Assembly: GCF_007293315.1 (NCBI RefSeq)
Contig: NZ_VLXZ01000005.1
Location: forward strand, 62,001 to 126,000
DNA length: 64,000 nucleotides
Reading direction: 5' to 3'
From: Alkalicoccobacillus porphyridii
Lineage (GTDB): Bacteria; Bacillota; Bacilli; Bacillales; Bacillaceae_D
Shown here in pieces: positions 37,389 to 47,951 of this stretch; position 1 is the stretch's first letter; every line of letters starts with the position of its first letter. Under the pieces are notes generated by a model. It worked only from the letters and a program-made list of their open reading frames with translations. It did not search any database and was not told the DNA's origin. Made by a program: the position numbers and the translations under genes.

Positions 37389-38588
37389 TCATCTGTTTCT
37401 GAATTCATGTGGGGTCTTATTAAAGTATTTCTTAAACACTTTAATGAAATAGGATGAATCATTGTAGCCTAATTGCTCTGCTATTTGTAGTATTCGTTGA
37501 TTTGTATGAACAAGCAGATGTACGGCATGTTCCATTTTTAGTCGATGAGTATATTCAGTGAAGTTTTCGCCTGACACCTCTTTATACACTTTTGATAAGT
37601 AAGCAGAATGAACATGTAAATAATCGGCCGCACTTTGTAAGGTTGGAAAGATATCCAAATGATTATTTACATACTGCTTAGCACGATCTACTAATATTTC
37701 CGCAGCTGGCTTATTCCCGAATTGTTTTGAAGCGTGAATGGTTTGATGAAGATCGTCTAGCTCGTGTTTAACATGGGGCCAGAACAAAAAAGGATTCGAA
37801 ACCTCTAAAAAGAAAGCAGCATGAAGCTTAACTGTAATGTGTTGTTTAAACTGAGGTATCAACTTAGTTAAAACGGTATGGATCCAATCTTCTGGCGTAC
37901 TCTCCTTAGAGACAAGAAGAATATACAGGAAATCAGGTTTATCACTTATCAGCATTGGAAAACTAATAGATGAAAACATGGTTAAGACTTCTGACTCAAT
38001 CATCATTTTATCGTTTAGTTTTTCACTATAAATACCAATCCATATGCTAGGTGCATCCGATCGAAATGGTAATTGATACTCTTCAATTTGTTTCTGAATC
38101 ATATCTACCGTATGATAGCTTGTTAGCCACTTTTGTAGCAGTAGTTCCCCAACCATTAGAGGCTTTTTACCCAAATGGGTGACCATATTCAGCTTTTCTG
38201 CTCGAATTCTTTCATCTTCCTGCACGGCTTCAATTGCTCGCTCTACTGCATTCAAAACCTCTTCATCTGAGCAGGGCTTTAATAGATAATCAACTGCGTG
38301 AGCATGAATGGCCTGTTTTGCATATTCAAACTCAGCATATCCTGATAAGAGCAGTCCTTTTGCTACATGTCCTCGTCTCTCCATTTCAATTAATAAATCG
38401 ATTCCGGTTTGTCCTGGCATTCGTATATCTGTAATGACTACATGAACGCTATTAGACTCCAGCTGAGTTAATGCTTCAGTTACAGATGAAGCAAGGAGAA
38501 TGGTTGAAATGTTCAGTTTGTCCCACGCAATCGCACTTAAACCAAGTAAGGTTGCTTCCTCATCATCTACCAAAAGGAGTGTATACAT
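37389..38588 (-). CDS. YesN-type response regulator with AraC output (second system)
   Basis: The 399-residue protein has a receiver domain (LLLVDDEEAT; Asp54 in VITDIRMPGQTG; KPCSDEE), a short middle region, and a C-terminal AraC domain (LQSAADYLHVHSAYLSKVYK, then ILQIAEQLGYNDSSYFIKVF). It is about 110 residues shorter than the regulator at 24.6-26.1 kb. It sits between its kinase and the permeases, an arrangement that makes its expression part of the operon it probably controls. Confidence 0.9.
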   Translation of the reverse strand: MYTLLLVDDEEATLLGLSAIAWDKLNISTILLASSVTEALTQLESNSVHVVITDIRMPGQTGIDLLIEMERRGHVAKGLLLSGYAEFEYAKQAIHAHAVDYLLKPCSDEEVLNAVERAIEAVQEDERIRAEKLNMVTHLGKKPLMVGELLLQKWLTSYHTVDMIQKQIEEYQLPFRSDAPSIWIGIYSEKLNDKMMIESEVLTMFSSISFPMLISDKPDFLYILLVSKESTPEDWIHTVLTKLIPQFKQHITVKLHAAFFLEVSNPFLFWPHVKHELDDLHQTIHASKQFGNKPAAEILVDRAKQYVNNHLDIFPTLQSAADYLHVHSAYLSKVYKEVSGENFTEYTHRLKMEHAVHLLVHTNQRILQIAEQLGYNDSSYFIKVFKKYFNKTPHEFRNR

Positions 38589-38603
38589 TTAATAAACCTC
38601 CCT

Positions 38604-40298
38604 TCATTCTTCATCATTTATTTCTTGCCATTTTATTTCGACTTTTAAGCCGCCTAGTTCAGATTCGCTAATATATAAACCTGAAAGACCACCGTATTTT
38701 TTTATTAATCGCTGATGAACATTTCGCATTCCATAGCCTTCCTGTAACACTTCTTTCTCTTCTAAGCTGGCCGTTAATTGCTCACGACTAGATGCTGAGA
38801 GGCCATTCCCATTGTCCTCAATCGTCACCATATTACATTGCTCCGTTATAGTTCCCGTCACTCGAATGTATGCTTTTCCTAAAAGCGGTTCAATTCCATG
38901 AACAATGGAATTCTCTACAATAGGTTGTAAAAGAAGGCTTGGAATTTGAAGGGAGTACATCTCTTTAGGAATTGAGATTGAATACGTTATCGATTTTTTT
39001 CTTAGTGCATGGATGGATAGAAAATGATCAATTAAATCAATTTCTTCATTTAAAGTTGTTTTTTCATCTTCCACCTTGGTTCGATATCTAAAGTATTGTC
39101 CTAAGTGAAGAGCCATAGCTTCTACAGCATCTGTTTGCTGTACCTTGGCCATGTTTTTAATATAAAACAGGCAATTGTAAAGAAAATGCGGATTAATCTG
39201 TGCTTGCATTAGTTTTAACGAGGCTTCCTGAGAACGGATTTTTTCTTCATAGACCTGCTCAATAAGGGTTTGAATTTGTTGTGCCATCTCATTAAATCCT
39301 TGTGTTAGTTTATGAAATTCATTATTATGGCCAACCGGTATTCTCACTGCGTAATCCGCGCGTTTAATTCGTTGTACAGCTAAACTTAGCTCTCTTATTG
39401 GGATATGGATTTTCTTGTATAGGAGCCAACCCGAAAGACCTCCAAATAAGATCATTAATACAACGGATGCATAAAGAAAGTTTCGGCTTTTATAAACTGG
39501 CGTTAATAATTCGTCTAATGGAAAGACATCAATAAGTATCCAATCAAGTGCTTCTGATTGAACATAACTAACCAAATATTGAGTGCCTTCATGGTGGATG
39601 TTTAACGTACCGTTTTGGTTTATCATGTGATGATTTATGGTTTCTGTTATTGATAAATCAGTTTCCGCCGTTGTAATTACACCAAAGTCTTGATGAAACA
39701 AAAATGCATTATTTAAATTTGTTGTCACTAAATCATCCAAATGGTTTCTTATACTTTGTGTATAAACCCTCGCTTCAATGATTACCTCGTTACCAATAAC
39801 TACATTATTTAATGGATATCGCACATGACGAATAAAATAATCATTGTCCCTGTTATTTTCATCAGCAACATAATGCCACGAATTAGCTAGTGGTGTTTCC
39901 AAGTCAGGAAAGACCGGCATCGTCGTAATAGCGCTTTCATTATTTGGCATGTAAATAGTTACATCCACTAATAAATTGCTTAACTGCTGGTAAGTACGTA
40001 ATTTCTCAGAAACGTCTTCTTTTAAAGAAACTTTCTCGTATGGACTATACAATTCAATATTACGTAAGCTGCTAATGTCTGAATCAATACTTAATGCCAT
40101 TAAAAACTGTGAGATCTGATCAAGATCTGCTTCTAATTGATTAACTGACACATCCAAACGATTCATATTGCGCGAGTGAATATCGTCTATGATCACTTGT
40201 TCTGTTACGTAATTTGAGTAACTGTATATAAGTACTGTAGGAATAAGCAGCAACAGCAATATAATGACTGCTTGTTGGAACAATGTCAGCCTTTTCAT
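38604..40298 (-). CDS. YesM-type sensor histidine kinase (second system)
   Basis: This 564-residue kinase has an N-terminal TM helix (AVIILLLLLIPTVLIYSYS), an extracellular sensor of about 240 residues, a second TM helix (FLYASVVLMILFGGLSGWLL), HAMP, the phosphoacceptor block QINPHFLYNCLFYI and an ATP-binding domain (IVENSIVHGIEP, GYGMRNVHQRL). The ATG at 40298 follows AGGGGGAGATATTTC; an ATG seven codons earlier has no site. It senses an extracellular cue, possibly through contact with the binding protein encoded just upstream. Confidence 0.9.
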   Translation of the reverse strand: MKRLTLFQQAVIILLLLLIPTVLIYSYSNYVTEQVIIDDIHSRNMNRLDVSVNQLEADLDQISQFLMALSIDSDISSLRNIELYSPYEKVSLKEDVSEKLRTYQQLSNLLVDVTIYMPNNESAITTMPVFPDLETPLANSWHYVADENNRDNDYFIRHVRYPLNNVVIGNEVIIEARVYTQSIRNHLDDLVTTNLNNAFLFHQDFGVITTAETDLSITETINHHMINQNGTLNIHHEGTQYLVSYVQSEALDWILIDVFPLDELLTPVYKSRNFLYASVVLMILFGGLSGWLLYKKIHIPIRELSLAVQRIKRADYAVRIPVGHNNEFHKLTQGFNEMAQQIQTLIEQVYEEKIRSQEASLKLMQAQINPHFLYNCLFYIKNMAKVQQTDAVEAMALHLGQYFRYRTKVEDEKTTLNEEIDLIDHFLSIHALRKKSITYSISIPKEMYSLQIPSLLLQPIVENSIVHGIEPLLGKAYIRVTGTITEQCNMVTIEDNGNGLSASSREQLTASLEEKEVLQEGYGMRNVHQRLIKKYGGLSGLYISESELGGLKVEIKWQEINDEE

Positions 40299-40364
40299 GA
40301 AATATCTCCCCCTCTTCATTTTTAGTTTAGCTGATTCTCTCTAAGAGGAGGAGAAATAAGTTAC

Positions 40365-42041
40365 TTATTGACTGCTCTGAACGGTTTGGTACCACTCATT
40401 GACTTCAGTTGTAATGTCATCACCGCCGGAACTTTTCCATTTATCGATGACAGAATCAAATTCATCAAGGGATTGTTCGCCATAAATCATTTTACTGAAG
40501 GCTTCAGATAGCATGGTGTCCAGTGTATCCTGTCTTGAAAGCATTGTAGGTGTTGGCGCTCCAGTAAACATACTGTGAACCTGTTTATCAGCTCCATCTA
40601 CAACTATTCTTGCCCCCTCCCATGCTGCTTCAGGGTATTGCAAGTATACCTTTCGTTCAAACGGGGTTTCCGGCTCTTGTCCGCGAGCAAATTCAGCTAG
40701 AGTATTAATATATAAAGAAGGAATTCTTGCTCCATCAAATGTTATTGTGTATTTTACCGGGTCTATTCTTCCACCTGGAATTTCGTCATCACGATATTTT
40801 ACTTCTTCCCCATCTAGATAATAGTCGTATCCTTCAGCAAATCCATATTCAAATTCGCTACCTTCTTCTGGGTTTGCAAAATTCTCAAATAAATAATTTT
40901 GATACACAAAAAATGCCTGAATTTCTTCTTCCGTTGCACTCTCATTAATCATAACGGCTCCATTTTGAGAAGTGATACCTGTCGAACGCCCTGCTTCTCC
41001 ATTTGGTCCTGTTGGAATTTCATAGGCTTTATATTCGGCCCCTTCCACATTATTAAGTAGCTCCCCTAGTGGCCAATCAGGCATCCAATGAGGACCTGCA
41101 ATCATTCCTGCCCGACCTGAGGTGAATAACTCGGATGCTTTTACTTCATCCCATAATCCAGACTCGGGATGAATGTAGCCTTTCTCCATCCACTCGCGTA
41201 ATGTTTCTAAACCCTCTTTCACTTCTGGTTGAATAGAGCCGTTTTCTAAGGTTCCATCCTCTGCTAAATTCCACTGATCAGGCATTGACCCGTATGCACC
41301 AAACACCCAGTCCGTCGTAGACATCCATGTATTATAAGCATTAGCAAAGCCTGTTGCTAGGCCATAGGTTTTCTCTCCTGTGCCTGTTGGATCATCATTC
41401 ACAAATGCATCCATAATGGTTTCAATATCTTCCATTGTTTCTGGCCCATCTAGCCCTAGTTTATCCAGCCAATCTTGACGAATAAATAAAACCGTATCCC
41501 CATTCATTTCATAATCTAAGATAGGAATGGCGTATATTCCATCCTCTCTCGTATAAGGATCCCAAGCATGCGGATCTGCTTCTATCGCTTCTTTCCAAGC
41601 TGGAGATGCATATTTATCAAAAATATCCCCAACCTCCATAACACGTCCTGAATCAATAAGGTCTTGGGTTATATCGCTTCTTAAGCTTATAATGGACGGC
41701 AATTCTTCATTAGCGGACATACTAAGCTGAAGTTTAGTATCAAAGGTATCGTCTGGACCACTCGTCGTCCATAAATAATTCAAATCGATATTAAATGTAT
41801 CCTTTACCCATTGTGTATGAACATTGTCTTGAATGCTTTCTCCCTCTTTAAATAAAATATCTCCGGAAATATGCTTAATTAAGCTAATCGACACAGGTTC
41901 TTCAAACGAATCTGGCAGCTCTTCAGCAGATGCTACCGGGTCAAGTTTACTTTCTTTTTGGGCAGACTCACTATTGCTGCAAGCCGCTAACAAAGCCACA
42001 CCACTTACTAAAGATAGTTTTATAAGCGTCTTTCTATTCAT
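40365..42041 (-). CDS. ABC transporter substrate-binding lipoprotein (second system)
   Basis: The 558-residue lipoprotein has the lipobox VALLAAC (Cys21) and an acidic extracellular solute-binding family 1 domain (EEPVSISLIKHISGD near the start of the folded part). It is the first gene of the unit, so binding protein, kinase, regulator and two permeases are probably one transcript. The ligand is most likely an oligosaccharide by family, but no glycosidase gene is nearby. The ATG at 42041 has AAAGGGGG at optimal distance. Confidence 0.88.
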   Translation of the reverse strand: MNRKTLIKLSLVSGVALLAACSNSESAQKESKLDPVASAEELPDSFEEPVSISLIKHISGDILFKEGESIQDNVHTQWVKDTFNIDLNYLWTTSGPDDTFDTKLQLSMSANEELPSIISLRSDITQDLIDSGRVMEVGDIFDKYASPAWKEAIEADPHAWDPYTREDGIYAIPILDYEMNGDTVLFIRQDWLDKLGLDGPETMEDIETIMDAFVNDDPTGTGEKTYGLATGFANAYNTWMSTTDWVFGAYGSMPDQWNLAEDGTLENGSIQPEVKEGLETLREWMEKGYIHPESGLWDEVKASELFTSGRAGMIAGPHWMPDWPLGELLNNVEGAEYKAYEIPTGPNGEAGRSTGITSQNGAVMINESATEEEIQAFFVYQNYLFENFANPEEGSEFEYGFAEGYDYYLDGEEVKYRDDEIPGGRIDPVKYTITFDGARIPSLYINTLAEFARGQEPETPFERKVYLQYPEAAWEGARIVVDGADKQVHSMFTGAPTPTMLSRQDTLDTMLSEAFSKMIYGEQSLDEFDSVIDKWKSSGGDDITTEVNEWYQTVQSSQ

Positions 42042-42055
42042 AAACATCCCCCTTT

Positions 42056-42073
42056 AATGTAAGCCCTTACATT
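42056..42073. promoter_or_regulatory. Perfect inverted repeat, cre-like or LacI-type operator
   Basis: AATGTAAGCCCTTACATT has perfect 8-bp arms around CC and lies immediately before the ribosome site of the binding-protein gene. The core TGTAAGCCCTTACA differs from a cre site (TGTAAGCGCTTACA) only at the central G, so CcpA or a LacI relative is the likely binder. Confidence 0.55.
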
Positions 42074-42423
42074 TATATCGTACTTTCTTTTCACCCAATC
42101 GAAAACCTGAATTTTTTAAGAAACACGGTACATTTTTAATCAATATGAAAAATGTACTGTCTAAGCAAATCACCAATATATGTTGAATCCGTATTTTAGC
42201 ATAAAATTAATGATCTAAGACCGTGTTCTGGAAGACACCTCCGTATGAACTCTTTTACAATCACAAGCACGAGCTGAACATTGCATGCAATGGCTACAGC
42301 AATGTTTTAGGCTTCTGAATTAACTTTATTAGAATAGATTCTTCTCTCTCCCGCCGCTTTCATGTGCTTCGTGCCGATTCTTCCTCTCCTCCCGCCGGCG
42401 ATATCAAGCCAGAACTCACGTCA
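42074..42423. other. Intergenic stretch without a recognised gene
   Basis: About 350 bp between the binding-protein gene and the chemoreceptor terminator. It is AT-rich near the operon start, probably holding the operon promoter, and has a GC-richer pyrimidine tract with repeated CTCCCGCCG near 42350-42400. No gene, RNA or convincing member of the dispersed repeat family was found. Confidence 0.5.
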
Positions 42424-42458
42424 AAAATCCGTACCACTATAAATAGCGATACGGATTT
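42424..42458 (-). terminator. Terminator of chemoreceptor gene
   Basis: AAATCCGTA pairs with TACGGATTT across a 17-base loop; on the minus strand the second arm runs into TTTTTG. It lies 19 bases past the stop. Confidence 0.78.
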
Positions 42459-42477
42459 GCAGGTTTTCTATTTAGAA

Positions 42478-44517
42478 TTATTTCTCTTCTTTTTGACTCA
42501 ATGCCTCAAGCTCTTCTCCAGCCTCAGCAACATCAAACTGTAAAACTAAGTTTTGAAGCTCTTCTGCTAGCAATGTTAATGTGCCAACTGATGTAGAGAT
42601 CTCTTCCATAGAAGCCAGCTGCTCCTCCGTTGATGCGGAGATGTTTTCAGTACTTGCTGCTGTCGTCTCTGAAATAGCAGAGATTTCTTTAAATGTATGC
42701 ACAAATTGATCAGTACCTGATGCCATTGATTGTGCGTGTGATGCCACTTCTCCAACCTCTTTTGCCACATCTTCAACAAATTGCTTCATTTCTGTGAATG
42801 ATTTTCCAGCAACATTAACTACTTCAATTCCTTTTTCAACCTGGCTCGTGCTTTCGCTCATTTTCTTCACTGTTTTTGCAGTCTCAAGTTGTATAGATTG
42901 AATAATACCGCTAATAACCTGTGTTGATTCAGCTGATTGCTCAGCCAGATTACGTACCTGCTCAGCAACAACCGCAAAGCCTTTTCCTTGCTCCCCAGCA
43001 CGCGCTGCTTCAATCGCTGCATTCAATGCCAACAAATTCGTTTGCTCGGCAATGCTCTTAATCGCATCAACCACTTTACTGATTTCATCAGAGCTATTTC
43101 CGAGTCCTTCTACACTGCTAGAAAGCTCTAATACTGTATCTTTAATTTGAGTCATCTGCTCGATACTTGTTTGAATAGCTTCATTTCCTTCATCTACAAA
43201 TTTCGTAGCATTCGAAGCCGTTTTTTGAACCTGCTCTGTTCGTACTGAAACGGTATGCACAGAGGATGCCATTTCTTCTGAGACAAGATTCCCTTGCTTA
43301 ATACTCTCTCTTTGGGCATCTACACCTGATGCCATTTCTTGCATTTCAGAAGAGATTTGCTCGGTTGCTCTAGTATTCTCTTCCGTACTGGCGGATAATT
43401 CTTCAGAGGATGCAGCTAAATGCTGGGCTTTATCTTGTACGCTTGAGAGTGTAGTCGATAAGGCAAATCGCATCTTCTCGAACGCATTTCCTAATCGGCC
43501 AATCTCGTCATTTCGGCTAGGGTGAACGTAGAATTCTTTATTCAGCTCCCCTTGGCTCATTCTCTCCGCCGCTAAAGTAAGCTTGGAAATAGGACCTACA
43601 ATCGAACGTAAAATAAAGAAAATGACCACTGCACCTACTATTAATGATAAAACCATTACAATAATCGTAGTAAACAAAATACTAGAAGAAGCTTGTGCAA
43701 TTTCCTCTTTATCCATCGCGGCATATATCTTCCAACCTGTTTCTTCATTTGTTAGGAAATTTAATGACAGCTCTTGCCCATCAAATGCATAGTCAAATTG
43801 ACCACGTGTATCTTCAGTTTCGAAAAGAGGATCTGTTGATTCTGTTCCTAACTCTACATTTGGGTGAGAAACAACCGTGTTATTTTGATCCAGTAAAAAT
43901 ACAAATCCTTTTTCACCAATCGAAATTTCATTTAACATATCTGTTATAACACTAAGCTTTAAATTTAATGCTGCAACACCTAGACCGTCCTCTGTTGTCC
44001 GTGCCAACGTAGTGACAGGTTCATTTGATGACTGTGAAATATAAGGTGGTGTAATGATAACCTCACCATTACTTCCCATCGCTGTTTGATACCATGGTCT
44101 TTCACGAGGATCGTAATCAGGTGGATTTTGAAAAGAGGTCGGAGAATTCATAAAGTTCCCTTGCTCTGTTCCAACATAGCTTTGCTCCACATCTATTTTT
44201 GTATTTTGAAATGTGTCAAGAAGTGCACGTTGTTCTGCAGAATCCTCTTCTAGAAATCCTTCCACGTCACTTGCATCAGCTATATAATTCACATTTTCTT
44301 TTTGGGAATTTATAAAGTTGCTTATTGTATTATCTATAATAAGTAAGCTTTCTTCTGTCGAATTATGTAACTGCTCATCAATGTTGTTACTTGCACTTTG
44401 ATAAGAGCTTAGACCAATAATTAAACTCGGCAGTAGTAAAACGAGTGAAAATGCCAGTATTAATTTAGTCCGTAACGACATGGATTTCTTTTTGATCTGT
44501 TCTTCTCTGTTCCTCAT
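42478..44517 (-). CDS. Methyl-accepting chemotaxis protein
   Basis: The 679-residue transducer has TM1 about 17-37, an extracellular double-Cache sensor domain (with [14 protein letters not shown], typical of Cache ligand pockets), TM2 about 278-302, HAMP, and the long signalling coiled coil with the conserved tip [19 protein letters not shown]. It relays ligand occupancy to CheA/CheW to steer swimming. PRERPWYxxA Cache domains often bind amino acids, but the ligand here is not certain. AGGGGATAAAATAC precedes the ATG. Single-gene unit. Confidence 0.92.
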   Translation of the reverse strand: MRNREEQIKKKSMSLRTKLILAFSLVLLLPSLIIGLSSYQSASNNIDEQLHNSTEESLLIIDNTISNFINSQKENVNYIADASDVEGFLEEDSAEQRALLDTFQNTKIDVEQSYVGTEQGNFMNSPTSFQNPPDYDPRERPWYQTAMGSNGEVIITPPYISQSSNEPVTTLARTTEDGLGVAALNLKLSVITDMLNEISIGEKGFVFLLDQNNTVVSHPNVELGTESTDPLFETEDTRGQFDYAFDGQELSLNFLTNEETGWKIYAAMDKEEIAQASSSILFTTIIVMVLSLIVGAVVIFFILRSIVGPISKLTLAAERMSQGELNKEFYVHPSRNDEIGRLGNAFEKMRFALSTTLSSVQDKAQHLAASSEELSASTEENTRATEQISSEMQEMASGVDAQRESIKQGNLVSEEMASSVHTVSVRTEQVQKTASNATKFVDEGNEAIQTSIEQMTQIKDTVLELSSSVEGLGNSSDEISKVVDAIKSIAEQTNLLALNAAIEAARAGEQGKGFAVVAEQVRNLAEQSAESTQVISGIIQSIQLETAKTVKKMSESTSQVEKGIEVVNVAGKSFTEMKQFVEDVAKEVGEVASHAQSMASGTDQFVHTFKEISAISETTAASTENISASTEEQLASMEEISTSVGTLTLLAEELQNLVLQFDVAEAGEELEALSQKEEK

Positions 44518-44749
44518 GTATTTTATCCCCTACTCTAGTTGTTTGTTTTTGCAACATTCATTTCTATGTTTTACGCCCGGGTAATATCTATGTATATTGC
44601 AACAATCTTTTTATCGGCCTTATGAACTAAGACTTTTAGATTTAATTTAAATTCTTGTTAGATTACTTACGAAGACCCTAGCGAAAACAACACTAATGGC
44701 TAATTAAAAAAATATAACTAGCTGTCCGCCGTCTCTTATCAATTAAAAA

Positions 44750-45063
44750 TAGAATCCATGCTTATGTGTAAATTAGTTTTGTTTCTTCGGCTGCGTTTCC
44801 GAAAATGGGGTTACTTACTTAAGGCAAGGTAATGAGCTCATGCACCGCTACAGGAGAAAACTTCGCTCTTGTTCCCGATCAGACAAATGACCAACATTTC
44901 TACCTAAGGAAATGAGGGCCGTTTTTGTTTGAGAGAAGACTTACTAATATTTATAGCTTCTTTTTCAGTGGCTACCTTTTATCCCGCAGATTTCGGAGCT
45001 TCATTTTCGTCCGCTTGTTTAGATAGGTATTGGAATCAGTATTTACACAGAAATAAGAACTTT
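44750..45063 (+). repeat. Dispersed intergenic repeat, copy D
   Basis: Lies in the 632-bp gap between the chemoreceptor and the iron permease genes; nothing else was seen in the AT-rich remainder. It shares long stretches with copy E at 61.3 kb: AGAATCCATGCTT, TTTCTTCGGCT, ACCGCTACAGGAGAAA, AAGGAAATGAGGGC, AGCTTCTTTTTCAGTGGC, and TTTCGTCCGCTTGTTTAGAT followed by AGGTATTGGAA. Only one arm of the palindromic module is present. Confidence 0.75.
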
Positions 45064-45069
45064 ACCAAA

Positions 45070-45113
45070 AAAAGCTTGTCGAGAGCTTTTTTACAAGGCT
45101 CTCGACAAGCTAA
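45070..45113 (-). terminator. Strong terminator after iron permease gene
   Basis: The 14-bp perfect stem AGCTTGTCGAGAGC / GCTCTCGACAAGCT is followed on the minus strand by TTTTTTT. Confidence 0.9.
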
Positions 45114-45149
45114 AACAGTTAGTTATTATATGAACTTTCTAACAACCAC

Positions 45150-46748
45150 CTAATATTTTTTCAACAAATATTTAAGTGGCAAAATGGAGATGACAATAAT
45201 AAGTAATGCCAGCGGAGCAGCGAGATAATACACATCTTCTCTCGTTTCTACCCATATTCGAGTGGCGATGGTCTCGAATCCGGGTGGTCTTAATAATAAA
45301 GTGGCTGGCAATTCTTTGATAGAACTTACAAAAACAAGAGCTCCTCCTGCCAAAAGACTAGGAAAGATCGAAGGCAAAATGACTCGTAACACAACTTTCC
45401 ATGGTCTTAACCCAAGACTTCTAGCCGCTTCATCAAGCTTAGGAGATACTAAGCTAAGTGAAGCCTCACCAGATTGAAGAACCTGAGGCAGAAATCGTAT
45501 AACAAAAGCTAACGCAACTAATAAAACCGTATTATAAAGTGACGGGATGTATTGATTAAAGAAAAAGATGATCCCTAACGCAACAATGACACCTGGAAGT
45601 GCGTATCCCGAATAAGCTAACCGGTCAATGGCGGTACTCATCATAGAAGGATGTCTTGATTTTAGATACATGATTGGCAAGGCAATGATCATTGAAATCA
45701 ATGCAGCCATTCCTGCCACTTGAAATGTGTTCACTGTATATTCTATAAACGAATGATCTACAGCTCCTGTAGAGAACCCAATATAGGACCAATAAATAAG
45801 GACGATAATTGGAAGAACTACTGAAAGTGTAAACAAGAACACAACAAACGCCGTAGCAATACCTTTCCACTTGCCAAGTGTTAAATCCTCTGCCATAACT
45901 AGACCTTTTGAACTTTGGTGATACTTTCTTGATTTAGTAAAGCGTGAATGAAACCAAAGTAAAAGCAGCGTAATGGCAAATAGCACTGTACTTAACACGG
46001 TCGCCGAAACATTATCATAGCTACTTATATTATAATAAATGGCTGATGTAAATGTTAGATATCGAAGCATCGCAATTGCACCAAAATCTGTGATGACATA
46101 AAGCGAAACCAGCAAAGCCCCTGCTCCAATTGCAGGTCGTAAAAATGGAAGATATACCTTAAAGAAAATCGCAAATGAAGATATACCTTGAGAGCGTGCC
46201 ACTTCTTCATAACTACGACTTATCTTCCTTAATGATGAGCTAACAATAAGAAATACATATGGAAACGTAAATAGCGAAAGAATGAGCCAAACTCCCCAAA
46301 AGGAATAGATATCAAAAGGATAATCCATGATAGCGGCGAGCCATTCATTATCCCGCCAGAGCCTCCACAAAAATCCGCGTGGTCCAAATACAATAATGTA
46401 GGCAAGTGCCCCTATGTAAGGAGGGATGACTAAAGGAATCGCTAATAACCAGCGCCAGTAGCCCTTTAACGGTAAATCCGTTCGCTCAATTAACCAAGCC
46501 GCAAGCACACCAATAATCACTGTAGTAATAGTCACCATAAACGTTAGACTAAGTGTACGCAAAAGAAGATCGGGAATACGCTCATCTAACAAACGTAACC
46601 AACGATCTCCACCCGCTGATAAAGAACGTATGATGACATAAAAAACAGGAATGGATAATAACAATGCAGATATAAAGGATATTGAAAAAAGTGTAAGGCC
46701 AGGAGAATTCCCTCTCCATAATTGCAGCCACCATTTTTTAACTAGCAT
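45150..46748 (-). CDS. Ferric iron ABC transporter permease (FbpB-like, fused)
   Basis: This 532-residue permease has two BPD_transp_1 halves with about 12 helices and two EAA loops: EEVARSQGISSFAIFFKVYL and DEAARSLGLRPWKVVLRVIL. Single-chain duplicated permeases are typical of FbpB/SfuB ferric importers. The ATG at 46748 is chosen because GGTGGTG lies about nine bases upstream; in-frame GTG codons at 46763 and 46760 have no site. Last gene of the Fur-box-controlled operon. Confidence 0.88.
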   Translation of the reverse strand: MLVKKWWLQLWRGNSPGLTLFSISFISALLLSIPVFYVIIRSLSAGGDRWLRLLDERIPDLLLRTLSLTFMVTITTVIIGVLAAWLIERTDLPLKGYWRWLLAIPLVIPPYIGALAYIIVFGPRGFLWRLWRDNEWLAAIMDYPFDIYSFWGVWLILSLFTFPYVFLIVSSSLRKISRSYEEVARSQGISSFAIFFKVYLPFLRPAIGAGALLVSLYVITDFGAIAMLRYLTFTSAIYYNISSYDNVSATVLSTVLFAITLLLLWFHSRFTKSRKYHQSSKGLVMAEDLTLGKWKGIATAFVVFLFTLSVVLPIIVLIYWSYIGFSTGAVDHSFIEYTVNTFQVAGMAALISMIIALPIMYLKSRHPSMMSTAIDRLAYSGYALPGVIVALGIIFFFNQYIPSLYNTVLLVALAFVIRFLPQVLQSGEASLSLVSPKLDEAARSLGLRPWKVVLRVILPSIFPSLLAGGALVFVSSIKELPATLLLRPPGFETIATRIWVETREDVYYLAAPLALLIIVISILPLKYLLKKY

Positions 46749-46789
46749 TTTTCGCGACACCACCGGGTATACAATAAATTCATCCTAAA

Positions 46790-46826
46790 AAAAGCAAGCA
46801 AAGGCCATTTGACCTTTGCTTTTTGA
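46790..46826 (-). terminator. Intercistronic hairpin between binding protein and permease
   Basis: On the minus strand AGCAAAGGTC pairs with GGCCTTTGCT (one G-T pair) around AAAT, then TTGCTTTTTTT follows. It sits within the operon, six bases past the binding-protein stop, and probably protects or partially terminates the transcript so that binding protein is made in excess. Confidence 0.72.
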
Positions 46827-46831
46827 TTGAT

Positions 46832-47920
46832 TTATGAACCAATTTCAAGATCTAATCCAGACTCTTCAATAAGTTGTCTGGTGTCCTCCCAAACCTCACC
46901 AAGCTGGCTCAGTGGCATGTCTTGAACCTTATATGAATCAAGCGGAGCTGCATGTTCATAGGCCTCAATATCTGTATTGATTGGGACTTCCATTGAATCA
47001 AATGAAAAGACTTTTTGATTTTCTGGTTCCAGGATCCAGTCTAAAAATACTTGAGCACTTTCTTCATTTGGAGCATCATTTATAAATCCAACACCAGCCG
47101 CATTAATAACAGCCCCCATTTGATCTTCTCCTTGGTCAGGATACACAACGCCAACATTGTTATCCATAGGCTCTTCTAGCTGCTGATGATAATAATAATT
47201 GTTAACTAAGCCAAATGCGATTTCCCCTGCTCCAACAGAGCGACGAATATCTCCATTTCCTTGTGCAATGATGCCAGCATTGTCTTTCACTGATGAAAGC
47301 CATTCAAGCGTTTTGTCGTCTCCCCACTCGTTTCTCAGAGCAGATACATGACTGATGAAGCCACCATTTCCACCTCTGGTTATCGCAAACTCTCCCTCAT
47401 ATTGAGGATCTGCAAGCTCTTCAATGCTTGTTGGCACCTCGTCTTCACTAACCAGATCTTTATTATACATGAGTACACGAGTTCTTGCGGATAAACCAAT
47501 CCAAGAATTATCATCGGCACGATAATTTTCATCAATTGTCTCTATCCCCTCAGGAGTATAACCTTGCAAAAGACCCTCAGCGCGTAAATGCTCAAGTCCA
47601 CCTATATCATTAGAGATAAAGATATCTGCTTGTGTGTTATTTGCTTCTTCTTTCAATAAATTAACAGCATTTTCATCCAAGTGACTTACTAAAACCTCAA
47701 TCCCCGTGTCACTTTCAAATTTATCTAGTAGGTTCTGAACGAATTTTTCATTTCTGCTCGAGTAGACGACTAGCTCTTGATCTTCAGTTGCAGTAACCTC
47801 TGTTGAACCATCGTCCTCCGTTTCATTTGTTTCTGCATCACTTCCGCAAGCAACTAATACAGACATTAAAACGCCAGACATAATCATCACAGAATAGGGT
47901 TTTCTTAAAATCGATTTCAA
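46832..47920 (-). CDS. Ferric iron-binding lipoprotein, FbpA-like
   Basis: The roughly 362-residue lipoprotein has the signal MKSILRKPYSVMIMSG and lipobox LMSVLVAC, an acidic linker, then an extracellular solute-binding family 1 domain of the iron type (ELVVYSSRNEKFVQNLLDKF; VGAGEIAFGLVNNYYYHQQ, where adjacent Tyr residues fit ferric iron ligation). The start is uncertain: TTG at 47920 has GAAAGGA nine to ten bases upstream, whereas ATG 47929 abuts that site and TTG 47938 precedes it. It delivers iron to the downstream permease. Confidence 0.86.
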   Translation of the reverse strand: MKSILRKPYSVMIMSGVLMSVLVACGSDAETNETEDDGSTEVTATEDQELVVYSSRNEKFVQNLLDKFESDTGIEVLVSHLDENAVNLLKEEANNTQADIFISNDIGGLEHLRAEGLLQGYTPEGIETIDENYRADDNSWIGLSARTRVLMYNKDLVSEDEVPTSIEELADPQYEGEFAITRGGNGGFISHVSALRNEWGDDKTLEWLSSVKDNAGIIAQGNGDIRRSVGAGEIAFGLVNNYYYHQQLEEPMDNNVGVVYPDQGEDQMGAVINAAGVGFINDAPNEESAQVFLDWILEPENQKVFSFDSMEVPINTDIEAYEHAAPLDSYKVQDMPLSQLGEVWEDTRQLIEESGLDLEIGS

Positions 47921-47951
47921 ATTAAGCATTCCTTTCAATTAAGAGAGTGTA

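Noticed and set aside
44929-45153. 74-codon open frame on the plus strand in copy D
   Set aside because: Overlaps a repeat block and a strong terminator and runs into the end of the iron permease gene; no ribosome site.
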